Positions 34,525 to 46,034 of a stretch of DNA of 64,000 bases are shown here, piece by piece. The stretch is from Aldrovandia affinis. Its lineage: Eukaryota > Chordata > Actinopteri > Notacanthiformes > Halosauridae. The position numbers and the translations under genes were made by a program. The stretch covers positions 5,439,501 to 5,503,500 of the forward strand of contig JAINUG010000011.1 of NCBI GenBank assembly GCA_029706075.1. The letters are read 5' to 3'. Position 1 is the first letter of the stretch. Each line of letters opens with the position of its first letter. The notes under the pieces are model-generated. The model saw nothing but the letters and a program-made list of their open reading frames with translations, was not told the origin of the DNA and searched no databases.

Positions 34525-35820
34525 TTGAGCTGGAAAAAGTGGATTTGGTTCCATGATTTGCCGGTTGCTGACGAAAGTGAACACGGAGGTCAGACAGGAG
34601 ATGACGGTCCTGCACATATGGATGCCGATTGGGCCTGCCAGGGGAAATTGATGATATCTTTATCTGGGTCGGCTAGGGATTTGGACCTGATCTACGGGGC
34701 CAAAACCAGAGGGATAAAGACATTCATGCCTCAGGGAGGCACAACTCTTGAGGAGAGCTGCAATAACCGAGGGGAGTGCTATTTATAAGTGCCCCATCCA
34801 GCAACTACTGATCCCAGTAAATCTGAGAAAAGCTCAAATGAAATTGTCACAACCCAAGGACAGCCAGGTCCCTGGTCCTGCGGCTAGTGAGTAACAGGCC
34901 TGACCCTTTTCCCCAAACCCGCTCTCCCACTGTCCATCCATCTCTCAGAATACTAATCTGCTCATTAGCTTATCCATACATTGCCCTAAGCAGAGAGATT
35001 TCTCTCTAAATGAAATAAAGAATGTAAACTCATGTATTCAAAAGAATGGGTGATGCGGTTTATGTAATCAAAGACTATTTTAACCATTTATAAACTATCA
35101 GCTTGAACTTTGATCTACTTAATTGGAAAATATAATGTACTGTATAGTATATATTTAAAAGTAGGATTTGTCACGTCAGTGATGTCTTGCTAAAGAAGTG
35201 CTTATCTGACACCCTACAGTTTCTTTCCTCCAGAGCAACTGTGAAATATTTCAGCTTTGCAGCAAGCACATATAGCCACATGTGCAGTGTTTTTACTGTT
35301 AACTGTTATAGAGTTCCTAGTTCTCCCTCTTACAGCTTGGACATTGTCATGTCTGTGACAGTGGATATAGATGTATTGGTTGGTATAAGCTTGACAATGA
35401 CAAAATACATTCTTTCTGGTATTAAAAAAAGTAATGTAAGGCCACTAATTTCAACAAATAAATAAATAAATGTAATTAAATTAGTTTCAAAAGTGAACAT
35501 TTTCAAAACCCCATTACATTCTTTCGACAGTTTCAAACTCCCCTTCCCCTTCAAACCAGAACTCTTCAAAGGCAAAGTACCCAGCCATTCATACCAAAAA
35601 ACGTATAGCTTCCCGATGACAGACCCCCTTAGGCCTCCATAAGCAACACCTTTATGGCAAAAGACACCCAAATAATGCCAGACAACCTCAATAAGCACCA
35701 CACTCACCCTAGCCTCACAAACATAGCTATCTTTTTGGATGGAACTTCAAACATGAATAAAAAATGTTTAATTTCATGTTACAAAATAGATTAGTCGTAC
35801 AGATGGGGATTTCGTGCAAT
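34525..35820. other. No assigned gene; one unexplained open stretch
   Basis: 34525-34788 is open on plus for 87 codons (starts MSWKKWIWF), with fairly high GC, but resembles no family I know and has no splice or promoter support. The rest is AT-rich and featureless. Confidence 0.25.
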
Positions 35821-36155
35821 TATCCCAGAATCTGTGGAAAGATTTAAAAATTGCTGTTCACCAACAGTCCCCATCCGACCTGAAGGAGCTTGAGCTTTTG
35901 TAAAGAAGAATGGGTGAAAGTGTCCAGATGTTCAAAGCTGGTACAGATTTACCCAGATATATTCACAGCTATTACAGCTAAAGGAATCAATTATTGTCTG
36001 GTTTTTATTTGTAATTAATTAAGAAAAAGCTTTAGAGTTGTTTTTTTAATTATTATTTGATATTATATAGTATTAGAGTGAATCCATTGCGATTCCATGA
36101 AGTAAGAGAATGCCAAAGGGACTGAATAGTTTTTATACCCACTGTATATATACAG
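35820..36155 (+). pseudogene. Tc1-like transposase C-terminus with 3' terminus
   Basis: In two frames: NLWKDLKIAVHQQSPSDLKE, then FCKEEWVKVSRCSKLVQIYP and FTAITAKGINYCL, the last 60 or so residues of a Tc1 transposase, just past the catalytic Glu. A terminal repeat end follows (GGGACTGAATAGTTTTTATA and CCCACTGTATA at about 36150). Everything upstream is lost. It lies directly against the next Tc1 element. Confidence 0.7.
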
Positions 36156-36169
36156 TATACAGTATATAC

Positions 36170-37381
36170 CACTATATGGCCAAAAGTCAGTGGACACCCC
36201 TAATAATTATTGAGTTCAGGTGTTTCAGTCACACCCATTGCCAACAGGTGCATAAAATCCAGCACATAGCCATGCAATCTCCACAGACAAACATTTAGAA
36301 TTCAGAATGGTTCGTAAAGAGCTCAATGACTTTAAACGCAGCACTTTCATAGGATGAACAAGTCAGTTCGTGAAATTTCTGCCCTAATACTGTAAGTGCT
36401 ATTATTGTGAAGTGGAAGCGCCTAGGAGCAACAACAGCTCGGCCACAAAGTGGTAGACCACGCAAACTCACAGAGCGGGGCCAACGAGTGCTGAAGCGCA
36501 TAGCGCGTAAAAATCGCCTATCATCTGCTGCATCACTCACTACAGAGTACCAAACTGCCTCTGGAAGCACCATCAGCACAAGAACTGTGCGTCGGGAGCT
36601 TCATGGAATGGGTTTCCATGGCCGAGCAGCTGCACACAAGCCTCACTTCACCATGTGCAATGCCAAGCGTTGGCTGACTAAAGCACGCCGCAACTGGACT
36701 CTGGAGCAGTGGAAATGTGTTCTTTGGAGTGATGAATCACGCTTCACTATCTGGCAGTCTGATGGACGAATCTGGGTTTGGCGGATGCCAGGAGAACGCT
36801 ACCTTCCGGAATGCATAGTGCCTACTGTAAAGTTTGGTGGAGGAGGGATAATGGTCTGAGGCTGTTTCTCAGGGTTTGGGATAGGCCCCTTAGTTCCAGT
36901 GAAGGGTATTCTTAATGCTACAGGATACGAAGACATCTTAGCCAATTGGGCGCTTCCAACTTTGTGGCAACAGTTTGGGGAAGGCCCTTTGCTGTTCCAG
37001 CATGACTGTGCCCCTGTGCACAAAGTGAGGTCCATAAAGACATGGTTAGACGAGGTTGGTGTGGAGGAACTCGATTGGCCTGCACAGAGCCCTGACCTCA
37101 ACCCCACTGAACACCTTTGGGAGGAATTAGAACACCGATTGCGAGCCAGGCCTTCTCATCCAACACCAGTGCCTGACCTCACAGATGCTCTTTTAGCTGA
37201 ATGGGCACAAATTCCCACAGACACACTCCAAACTCTGTGGAAAGCCTTCCCAGAAGAGTGGCAGCTGTCATAACCACAAAGGGGGTCCAAAGGGGGGTTA
37301 ATACCCATGGTTTTAGAATGGACTGTCCAACAAGCTCATATAGGTGTGATGGTCAGGTGTCCACTGACTTTTGGCCATATA

Positions 37382-37384
<3 letters not shown>
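36170..37384 (+). mobile_element. Tc1-like transposon, 1215 bases, both termini present
   Basis: Inverted terminal repeats CACTATATGGCCAAAAGTCA (36170) and its complement ending at 37384; TA target sites are embedded in the TA-rich flanks, and a long TA/GA microsatellite follows at once. The transposase gene fills the interior. The length and the single-gene layout are those of a full Tc1 element; only point-type lesions in the gene prevent activity. Confidence 0.85.
36307..37273 (+). pseudogene. Tc1-like DD34E transposase, nearly complete
   Basis: ATG at 36307 opens MVRKELNDFKRSTFIG and stops at TGA 36355-36357; after a frame change the protein continues from about 36407 to 37273. It holds a GRPRK AT-hook-like motif ([16 protein letters not shown]), the second helix-turn-helix ([20 protein letters not shown]), the first catalytic Asp in VLWSDESRF (36731-36733), the second in LLFQHDCAPVHK (37004-37006) and the Glu in PDLNPTEHLWEELE (37109-37111), with 34 residues between the last two. 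A second TGA at 36857-36859 replaces the Trp expected after GGIMV. Hence one frameshift and two stops in an otherwise intact cut-and-paste enzyme. Confidence 0.85.

Positions 37385-37449
<65 letters not shown>
37385..37449. repeat. Compound TA/GA microsatellite
   Basis: An uninterrupted TA run followed by a GA run, immediately outside the Tc1 right terminus. Tc1 elements insert at TA, so the run may have been the target. Confidence 0.95.
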
Positions 37450-37453
<4 letters not shown>

Positions 37454-37759
37454 CAATTATTTCATATCTGCATATTATTAAGTCTGTCTCACAGCAGGTT
37501 GAAGTAAATTCCAGAGTCTGGGTCGTATAATCCAATGCATTTAACATGTTAAAAGACACAAACACACAGCAAGGTTGAAGGACAAGGCAATACCTGAAGA
37601 CTCTAATTGCCTTAAACTGCAGGTAGATCAGCACAGTAAGGTGGACCCTCGGAAGACGCATCAGTACGGGGGGATTGCAAAGAGATGTGTTATCTTTTGA
37701 TGCCAATATATGTCCAACTAATTAGCTTGACAATATAGGTATACAGACTTTTTTATATA

Positions 37760-38661
37760 CAGGCAGTCCCCGGGTTACGAACATCCAGTTTACGGACAAC
37801 TCGTACTTACGAACGGACTGCCATAAGGCCTATTATGTAAAAACAAATTGAGTTAAATACAATGGTTTGCAATAACGAACACACGCACTACTTTGTGATG
37901 CTCATGAAAACATTGCGCGGTTTCAGAGGTTCATCGGTTCAAGGAACAGAGATCACCGTCCGTTATTTTAAGTCAGATCACAGTCCCGTTTTTCTCTTTC
38001 TCTTACCCTTACAACGATGCCTCCAAAGCATAAATCTGATGCAAGTGCTTGTGATGCATCAAAGAAAAGGAAAACAATCACCATGGTCACCAAGTAAAGT
38101 TGAAATAATAAAGAGATCGGAGAGAGTTGAACCGCCATCAGCCATTGGGAAAGCATTAGGCTACAGCCGGTCAACGATCGGTTTTTAAAAAACTATTTTA
38201 AAAGACAAAGGGAGAATAATGGAGCATGTGAAAGGCCATGCCCCGATGAATGCTACAATTATTACCAAGGAACACAATGGTTTAATTATTGAGATGGAAA
38301 GGTCATTGATAATTTGGATAGAAGACCAAAATCAGTGTAATATGCCTATTAGCCTTTCTTTAGTGCTTTAGTTCTTTAATGTTTTTTTTACAGTACAGTA
38401 CTGTATGTACATAGTTACTTTTATTATTACTGTATTATTATTAATATTACAATATTGTTATTATTACAGTATTATTATGTACTGAATGTTATTTTTAAGA
38501 TGTTTTTCTTAAGTGTTTCATATGCACACAAAGGTCAAATAAATACTATACTAAGACAAACATTTGACTAAGTGACAATTAATAAGAACTGTATGTACCT
38601 GTTCCGAGTTTGACAAATTTGACTTAAGAACGGATCTCATTCGTAACCCGGGGACTGCCTG
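37760..38661 (+). mobile_element. Tigger/pogo transposon derivative, 902 bases
   Basis: Inverted termini CAGGCAGTCCCCGGGTTACG at 37760 and its complement ending at 38661, flanked by TA on both sides (37758-37759, 38662-38663), as expected for pogo-type elements. The interior keeps only the start of the transposase and then goes directly to the 3' side, so the catalytic domain has been deleted. The intact termini mean that it could have been mobilised by a full-length relative. Confidence 0.85.
38017..38340 (+). pseudogene. Tigger transposase N-terminal remnant (CENP-B-like HTH)
   Basis: ATG at 38017 reads MPPKHKSDASACDASKKRK and stops at TAA just after TMVTK; with one extra T removed from consideration, the next frame reads KVEIIKRSERVEPPSAIGKA and LGYSRSTIG, the CENP-B N-terminal helix-turn-helix shared by Tigger transposases and host genes derived from them. 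IMEHVKGHAPMNATIITKE and LIIEMERSLIIWIEDQNQ follow in another frame (second DNA-binding half). The DDE domain is absent. It has two frame breaks and no function as protein. Confidence 0.8.
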
Positions 38662-38663
38662 TA

Positions 38664-39375
38664 ACCTACACCTAAAACCACCACTTTTAATTATTTTATA
38701 TTGATGTATAAATTAAGCTTTAAAATTCAGTCAGCACAGTGTATTGACATAGGGAGGATGTGGTGCCAGGAATGCTATTTTTTCCTAATGCATTTTTTGA
38801 AACTAGCATGGCTCTTCTTTGAAGGCTTTCTCCAAAGCACAGGAAACCTGTCTTCGTTCCTCTCTATTAACCTTGGCAACATTGTCCTTTCCAAACATAT
38901 CCTGCATTAATTGTTTTAGCTTTGAATTAAAATGCTCCCTTGTTTAAAGCCAAAATAAGATTAATTGGTGCGGGTGGGCTGTACCATTTAATTAACCTTG
39001 GCACCTGCCACGGATGGAGAGAAGGACGTCATATTCTGACGGTGGTTTGAATTTTGAGCGGGACAGTGGCAAATGTGTTTGGCAAGTGTTTGTGTTTATA
39101 AGGACAGTGGATATTGTTGTAAAGCTAGACAGGTCAGTCCTTGTTGGAGTACACATTGTTAAGGTGGTCAGTTTGAAAGAAACCTTGCTTGTAGAAGTCA
39201 ATTTGGGGGCAACATCCAAAGTGGAGGTTTTCTGGGTCGACAGTTTTTGGTTTTGTATATTTTTCCTTTATGTTTCTGGTTGCAGTATAATCACTGGAAA
39301 TTATTTAATTATTAATTAACAATTTTTCCAATGAAAACCAAAGGAAACAACTCAAAGACACAGCACATATATGTA
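38664..39375. other. No gene recognised
   Basis: An open plus-strand stretch at 39014-39319 and its minus-strand mirror match no known family. Otherwise featureless. Confidence 0.35.
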
Positions 39376-39377
39376 TA

Positions 39378-40269
39378 CAGTGCCACTTTCAATTCTACAG
39401 CCCGTGTAAAATTCACATTTTGTCGCTTTGTACAGCCTGAAATGAAAACATATTACATTAGATTTTTTCCTTTTTTAAATCAGACCCTACAAGTTACAAG
39501 TGAATTTCTTTTCAAAATGTTTTCCATTTGTTTCACGTCAAAAGCAGATACATCCACAAGTGTGCTGACCACTGCAAATTTCCCAAATGTGGGAAACTCA
39601 ACTGCATAATTTCTGGTAGTGGGGCACTGTGTTCACTCTCTGCCCTGATATTATGGTAAAAACACCAATCTCACTCGCTTAGTGGGTCCCTGTTCTGAAT
39701 TGTCCTGCGTGGTTGTGCGAATTTAGTATGTCGTGTATTTTAAAGGATAAAATACAGGAGTAGATATCTCGGTTTGTGCTAACAAGAGGATACGGCATGT
39801 ATTGGTTTCTGTAACAAAATGTTGAATAACTGAACATAAAGCCTGAGATATATCAAGTTTTGCAACAAAATGATTTGCAAATCGCAAAGAGGGCACTGTG
39901 ATCTCAATCACGGCTTGTTTGGTTTAGTTTTGGCAGGCATGGCGTTTATTGTTTTTTGCTAATTAGCACTTCATATGTCTCTACCAACTTTGCACACTTA
40001 GATTGGGCAACGGTTGCCCAATCTTCCTTATAGAACTGTTCAAGCTGTGCTCTTCAAGTCATTCCATAGGTTTTCAATAGGATTTGGGTCATGGCTCTGA
40101 CTAGGCCACTCAAGGACATTCACCTTTTTGTTTTTTAGTCATTCCACTGTTGCTTTAGCTGTGTGCTTTGGATCGTTGTAATGCTAAAAGGTGAACCTTC
40201 CAAATTTCAACTTTACTGCAGAGGGAAGCAGGTTTTCCTCAATAATTTGAAAACTATTTAAACCCACTG
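39378..40269 (-). mobile_element. Tc1-like transposon, internally deleted, 892 bases
   Basis: Termini CAGTGCC-type at 39378 and its counterpart CCCACTG ending at 40269, each bordered by TA. On the minus strand the 5' terminus runs straight into [18 protein letters not shown], then YNDPKHTAKATVE (second catalytic Asp region) and [15 protein letters not shown] (catalytic Glu region). The N-terminal DNA-binding domains and the first Asp are deleted. The TIR match is short and imperfect, so the ends are less certain than the transposase identity. Confidence 0.65.
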
Positions 40270-40271
40270 TA

Positions 40272-41339
40272 TATGGTTGAGTTACAACTGACATTAATTA
40301 AACAGACATTAATCAAATTTGTAGAAAAATGATCTTTGACACATAGAAGGGACATACACAATTTGGTTGCTAAGATGACACCAGTCACACTGATCATTTT
40401 GTTTCTATGTCCACTTTTCCGCCATGACCATCTGTTGTTGACGTTACCGCTGTCACCATTGTGCAAGGGAGGAAACTACATCATGGCATCTGTTCTACTG
40501 CCCGATGAGCCTCACACCAAGGTGACAAGTGAGCTTGCATGTGTGCACTTGACCCTCCCACACCTCCAAATCTCAAAACTTTCCTGAACACTGAACAACT
40601 ATTTATGCAGGTTATGCCTGACGAAGAAAAACACAATTGGTAAATATATGGCCTTTTTGGAAAACATATTGATAATTTCACAGTGATGTATTTGTTTTAA
40701 ACATACGGTATATTGCAATATCTGAAAACAGTAAGCATTTGTATATTTGAACATATACAGTATAAGTGTTGCGATATCTATCTGAAAATAAGGTTGACAA
40801 AAAAATGAAGGAAGTACTTAGTTGAATCTTTTTTTTAAATAAACACATATATAGGATTCAGAGCAGAGCCATGGTAAGTGAATATTTATTGTGAGTGCTT
40901 TCCTGTGTATGCCTTCAGTCATCCTCCTGTATAGGAGGTATATCTCAGATATCGGAAAACCAAATAATTATTGCTTTCATATTGTCATGCCATTTTAAAC
41001 CACTGTGCCTGGCTGTTTCATTTAATTTGTTATTATCTGTGGGCGTTTGCTGTGCATAACGGCAAAGGCATTTGTTATGGTAAAGCCAGCACGTTGAGAC
41101 CGATCTCATAGAGGAGATTGGCATTACGTGGCGTTACAAGACAGCATGTCAGTTAATTAGAGGAGGAAGAAAAGCTTGTGCCTTAAACAAACTCTCACTT
41201 TCTACTGCGCAGCCCGAGAGAGCAGCCGCACGTCACACCAGCTCCCGTCTTTTTTTTTGTCTCGCGCTGTCTATCTGGTGGATTTGCACTACCTCCAGTA
41301 TGATCGCTGATAGGTTGTTTTGCTATTTTTTATTTTTTT
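40272..41339. other. No gene recognised
   Basis: No identifiable coding or repeat structure. Confidence 0.35.
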
Positions 41340-41568
41340 TTATTCTTGTATTTAGCATCTGGTATTCCAATATACTATGATGTTCTGTATGTCTGTATAG
41401 CTGCTAGGGTTTTACTCTGGTTTTTAAATATATTTATCTTGTATTTATTATGTCCTGTATGTCTTGTGTTCTTTCACTCCTGTACCATTGCTGCTGTGAC
41501 AAACCAAATTTCCCCCCCCCCGGGATTAATAAAGGCTATTCTATTCTATTCTAAACTGACATCACTGA
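41340..41568 (+). repeat. Non-LTR retrotransposon 3' end with ATTCT tail
   Basis: ACCATTGCTGCTGTGACAAA, CCAAATTTCCCC, GGGATTAATAAAGG and a tandem TATTC tail (about 41535-41552) are the 3' end of a common fish LINE-type family, in which the tail pentamer follows an AATAAAG signal. No coding sequence is attached. A run of ten C bases at about 41511-41521 is unusual and may be sequencing-sensitive. Confidence 0.55.
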
Positions 41569-41949
41569 GAAGGATCTGTTCGACATCCTGCTCCCTCCCT
41601 TCCTCTCCTCCTTGTACATCCACTGTGTTTATGTGCAATGTACATGTGTTTTCTCAGTGGGGTTCAGTGAGGTAGTATTTCCAATATCGCTTATGAGAAC
41701 AGGGCTTTATTGGCCTCTTCCCGATCCTTTCGTGGAGATAGTGGTACCGTGAGGGAGTAGAGAATATGTATGAAGTTTATGAGAACAGACAATCTCTCAG
41801 CACCTATTCCAGGAAATTAAGCTGGGTGTGGTGAAGGGGGACAGCTGAGACGTTACCTGAGTATTTTTAACCAATGTTTTTAATAGGTCTCATACATTCT
41901 CATTTATAAAAGTAATTTAGTTCTGGGGTGTTGTTTTGCAATTTTCAAG

Positions 41950-42068
41950 GCTCCCCAAAGGACCCCTGGCATGATGGACTATTGGCTATGCAACTGCTGG
42001 GCATCAACGTCCCAGATGACAAGGACCCCTCTGACTACAGATGGCCATATGGTGTTGTCGATGCATGG
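41950..42068 (+). CDS. Candidate internal host exon, protein family unknown
   Basis: A 119-base open segment is preceded by a pyrimidine-rich acceptor (TTGTTTTGCAATTTTCAAG) and followed by a GTCAGA donor. It encodes SPKDPWHDGLLAMQLLGI, then NVPDDKDPSDYRWPYGVVDA ending in Trp. Third-position use is C/G-biased (GGC ATC AAC GTC CCA GAT GAC AAG GAC CCC), unlike the AT-rich surroundings, and no transposon signature adjoins it. It starts with the last two bases of a codon and ends on a complete codon. I do not recognise the protein. The donor is weak. If real, the large non-coding tracts around it would be introns. Confidence 0.4.
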
Positions 42069-45000
42069 GTCAGATCACTTCCTTTTTGTGTTTTTCTTTT
42101 CTTTATTGGCTTCACATCAAAAAATTGAAACCAGACAATAGTGTTTAATCAGTTAAATCAAGTTGAAAATGGCCCGTTTAATTCATCAATATCTGATATT
42201 GGTTTACCTTAAAATCATAATAAAAATAATGGTAACAGTGATATATTATAGTATCAAACAAAGTTATTTTTTTGTTTGCTGTATAAATAGGTTGTTTTGT
42301 GCTCTAGCCATTATAGGCTCCAAGTATAAATGATTAAGTTTAACTTTAAGAAGACCTTACACCCGTGTGTTTGTTAAATCCAAGGTATTAGCATTTAGTA
42401 CATTATTATCATGCTCAGCATGTTTAAGAATAATCAGGTCCCATATGGGATTCAGCATCGGTTTTACAATTTAAAAGCTAAACGTTGGCATGGGACATAA
42501 CTGAACTGGTGTTAATGATGATTCATGAATCAATAAGAATGTGTATTGCATCGGTGCAAAAATAATTATGCCCTTGCCATTTGGAAAAAGTACACCTGTG
42601 ACTCGAGACGTAAAATTGAACAGGGCACAGGTGATGCTACAATTTGTTTAGGGCCACACTGTGTCTTAATAAAGTAGGGCCTTGAAAGTGCAAAATTACC
42701 CTCTCCTCAGGACGAATCAAGGAACAAAGTGAAAGTGTCATGTGCACTATCGATTTTGTTTAAGGATGTTTTTTCAATTAGTCAGCTCCAAAGTCTGAGG
42801 CCTTTGTTTTTCAGGGGATAGATGTCGAGCGAAACACTGATAGATGGAAGTCTTTGCATTTCTAATAGGAGTCGATCTGTGAGGCCCCCGCTTCTGCTCC
42901 AAGGCCTTTGTTCCCATTTTGCTCTTTTCAAAACAACAGATCCGGAATAATGCCACTATCAGGTTGATTGTGTCCAATGTGCTTGATGTATCCAGGAGGA
43001 GGTCACCCGCCCCAAAAAAGGAACAGACAAAACCAGGGCTGGAGCAGCACCCAACCCCCTCTCCACCAACGCCATGCCTGCAAACAGCGTGGAAATACGC
43101 AGGCCGCTCTCACAGTGCTCATGGCATCGCTAACGAGCACGTCTTTTCCCTTCCAGAGGACAGCAGAGAGGGAAAAGGACCTTTTCACTTTGATGGATTC
43201 TCACGCTGTGGCGGGATGCGGTGCAACGATTTGTTTGCGTCAAGTCGTTTAATGAAAGGCCCTGTCAGCGTGACGAGGGCGCAGCTTGCCTGGGGGGCGT
43301 TCTTTGCCACAATTAAAGGTTGATTTTCCAGTACACTTCAATTGTGGGGAAAGGAAAGCCCCCACATTTCTTCCTGGACAAACATCAAGACGAGAAGCAA
43401 CAATTTGTACAGCAACTAAACCCGCGAGGTATTGGATGGGATGGGACGCCACAGGGAGAAGCTTGGCACCCTTCATCCGCACCAGGTCAGCCAGATTGAG
43501 GCAGTTAACAGGATGAGCAAGTGCAGACAGAGCGTGCATGAGGTCGGGGAGGGGGGTGCGACACGTGTCATGGCAGTGGGGCTGTCCCAGGACGTGCACT
43601 CAGGAAGTCCATCTGTCCCCTCTGACGTATCTAATCTGTCCCTGTCAAGCGTGATCTATGTACTTCTGCGTTTGTGTCTGTTTCCAGTCCATACACCGGC
43701 AGAGGCATGTCAGAGATCAGGACGGTGGGCTTTTTAAGTGCTAGGTTCCAAGGGGTCCCATATATATGATATACTACCACTGTTAGTGTTCGAGGATTGA
43801 TGCTGTGAGCCTGATTGTTGACTGTATGCTTTTCGGTTGCAGGAGGAGACCAGAATACTGCCAGAAATAAAACCATATCAAGAGGAACAAATAGAGTTTA
43901 TGGGATTAATCAGTTTGATAAACCCTGAGGTATAGTCCCCCTTTTGTGTTGTGTAAATAATTTTTAGCTAGAACCAAAAACCTTTTTTTAATTGTGATTG
44001 AATTGAATGTATATATTGTATTAGGTTTTTTAAATGATTAAATTGTATATGTCAAAATTCATGTACAGGACTAAAATGCATGTGTATTGGTAATTTGAAT
44101 ATATGTGTATTTTTCTTTTTTCAGCCACCCTTTTCTGCCTTTCAAAGTTTGACAGATCTCTAATCTTTGCCCAGTAGGGGTGCATGTCAGGTGAAATCGT
44201 CAATTATTCGGGGACTGCAGTATTGTCCTCAGGCAGTGCGCTGTGTAGATTTGCAAGCCAACTACATTAGAGCCTCTGGTCCTTAGCCATACTTGCTGGA
44301 GGATAGGGCCCAGGAGGGTGCACAGTCAGGCTGTTCAGAATGCCTGACATCTGAAAAGCGTAGCTTATCCTTCTGAAGTCAAAACACAATCGACACTTTG
44401 TACATATCCTTTTCTTAAAGGCCTGGGATGGGGTCAAGTAATAAGGTGTGATGTTTGCGTTTCATTGGATGGTTTTTGGCAACGGGCAGTTTCACCCTCC
44501 TGCACGGAAAACAGTACCGGTGCTAATTTGGGTGCATCGTGATGCAGATCAATAATTCAGCACACAAACACAGAAGAGCAGTTTTGTTCATATCTGCTGG
44601 CGAACTTGTTAAGACATATCACATCACCCACTGTGCCATGAATAATGGAGGAACCAACAGATTGGAGGTAGAACCAGGGACATATTCCCTGGGCAATAGA
44701 TCAGGTGCACAACAACCTATTTTAACAGGGGTATGCAAAATGTGACTGTGCCCCCCCCCTCCCCCCCCATTCTCCTGTCTCACTTCTTACTAGCAGATGT
44801 TTTTAACCTGTGTATATAATAATATGTAGGCTATAACATATATATTATTTTAGTTACTCCATGCAAGCTAACTACCCTTCAGTAGATTTTATTTTGAGTT
44901 AACTGCCTGAAGCTAGAACGATAGCTAGCCAAGCTAGCAATCAATTAACATTACCGTATTGATTGTGGCAATGTTGTTAGGTGATCTTTACTTAAAGAAA

Positions 45001-46034
45001 ATGTAGTTGGTGATTCTCTTGATTTGTTGTATTTCTAGTCTGTATAGCATTAATTAGTAATGCATGTTGCTAGCTAACTAACCTATGTGGGTGGGGAGGA
45101 GGAAGCAATAGCAGTAGATAGCTAGCTAGCTAACTGTAAAAAATGTTATTTCAGTTGAAGCTAGTAGTGAACTGTTGTTATTGAAACACCAGAAGCATAC
45201 CTAGTTAACCAGACAGCTAGACAGCTATCCAATAAAGGTCAATGATGGCACATATCACTGGCTAGCTAGGGAGGAACTACACTTCAGTTGTATAAACTAG
45301 GTGGACTGCAAGAAACTAGCAAGTAAGGTGGCCTGTGGTTTTAATTAAACGTCATGTAGCTTGGTAGCTTGCCAGATGTATGAATGAATAAAATAGGGAC
45401 AGACATGGTTTTCTAGCTGGCTACGCCAATGCCTTTTTGGTATTAGGGCTTTAGTTTTGGAAGGATGGTGGCGAACATGCACCTGGATGGTAGTGTAATT
45501 GGTAATGCAAACAAAACATGTCTTGCCTCCACCCAGTTTGGTGTTTGTGTCAGCATGGGTTGGGTAGCGCAATGGGGGTTGTGTCAATAAAAAACATTTG
45601 GCAATGTGCAAATTTCTTGTGTGATAATTAATTAGCATTTGCTTCCACCCAGACCACCTTTTAACTGAAATGCAGGGTGTTATGTGCTAGTTTGGTGGTG
45701 TTATTAATGGGCAAATATGAACAGATATATGGCAGATATGCAATAAATACCCCCATCACACAAGATGTTTAGTGGATGTACTCTATTTCCTATGTACTAT
45801 TATGCGTAAATGTATTTCAACTGACTTTGATGCAAGTCGTTCAGTAAACGACTATTTGAAATAAAATCTGTATTCACCTAAGTACTTCAATGTATTTGAG
45901 CTTTGCACTTTTAAGGAGTGGTTCAATGCACTTGAATGAAAGAGACACCTGTATAATTATGTTAAATGTATTAAATATTCACTACAATAAAATTGAGGCT
46001 ACATAATTAAATGATAATGAAATTAAATAATGAA
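42069..46034. other. No gene recognised; long unassigned tract
   Basis: 42960-43740 is GC-richer, with overlapping open stretches on both strands (up to about 130 codons) but no recognisable domain; it could be non-coding conserved DNA or an old repeat. A C-run lies at 44752-44768. 44870-45330 is rich in CTAGCTAGC motifs, as is 2790-2830. Confidence 0.35.

Noticed and set aside
37385..37530. Open frame with Ile-Tyr and Arg-Glu dipeptide runs
   Set aside because: Translation of the TA/GA microsatellite.
42919..43737. Possible GC-rich gene on plus strand
   Set aside because: Open stretches in all frames of both strands, no domain, no consistent splice signals. Left as unassigned.
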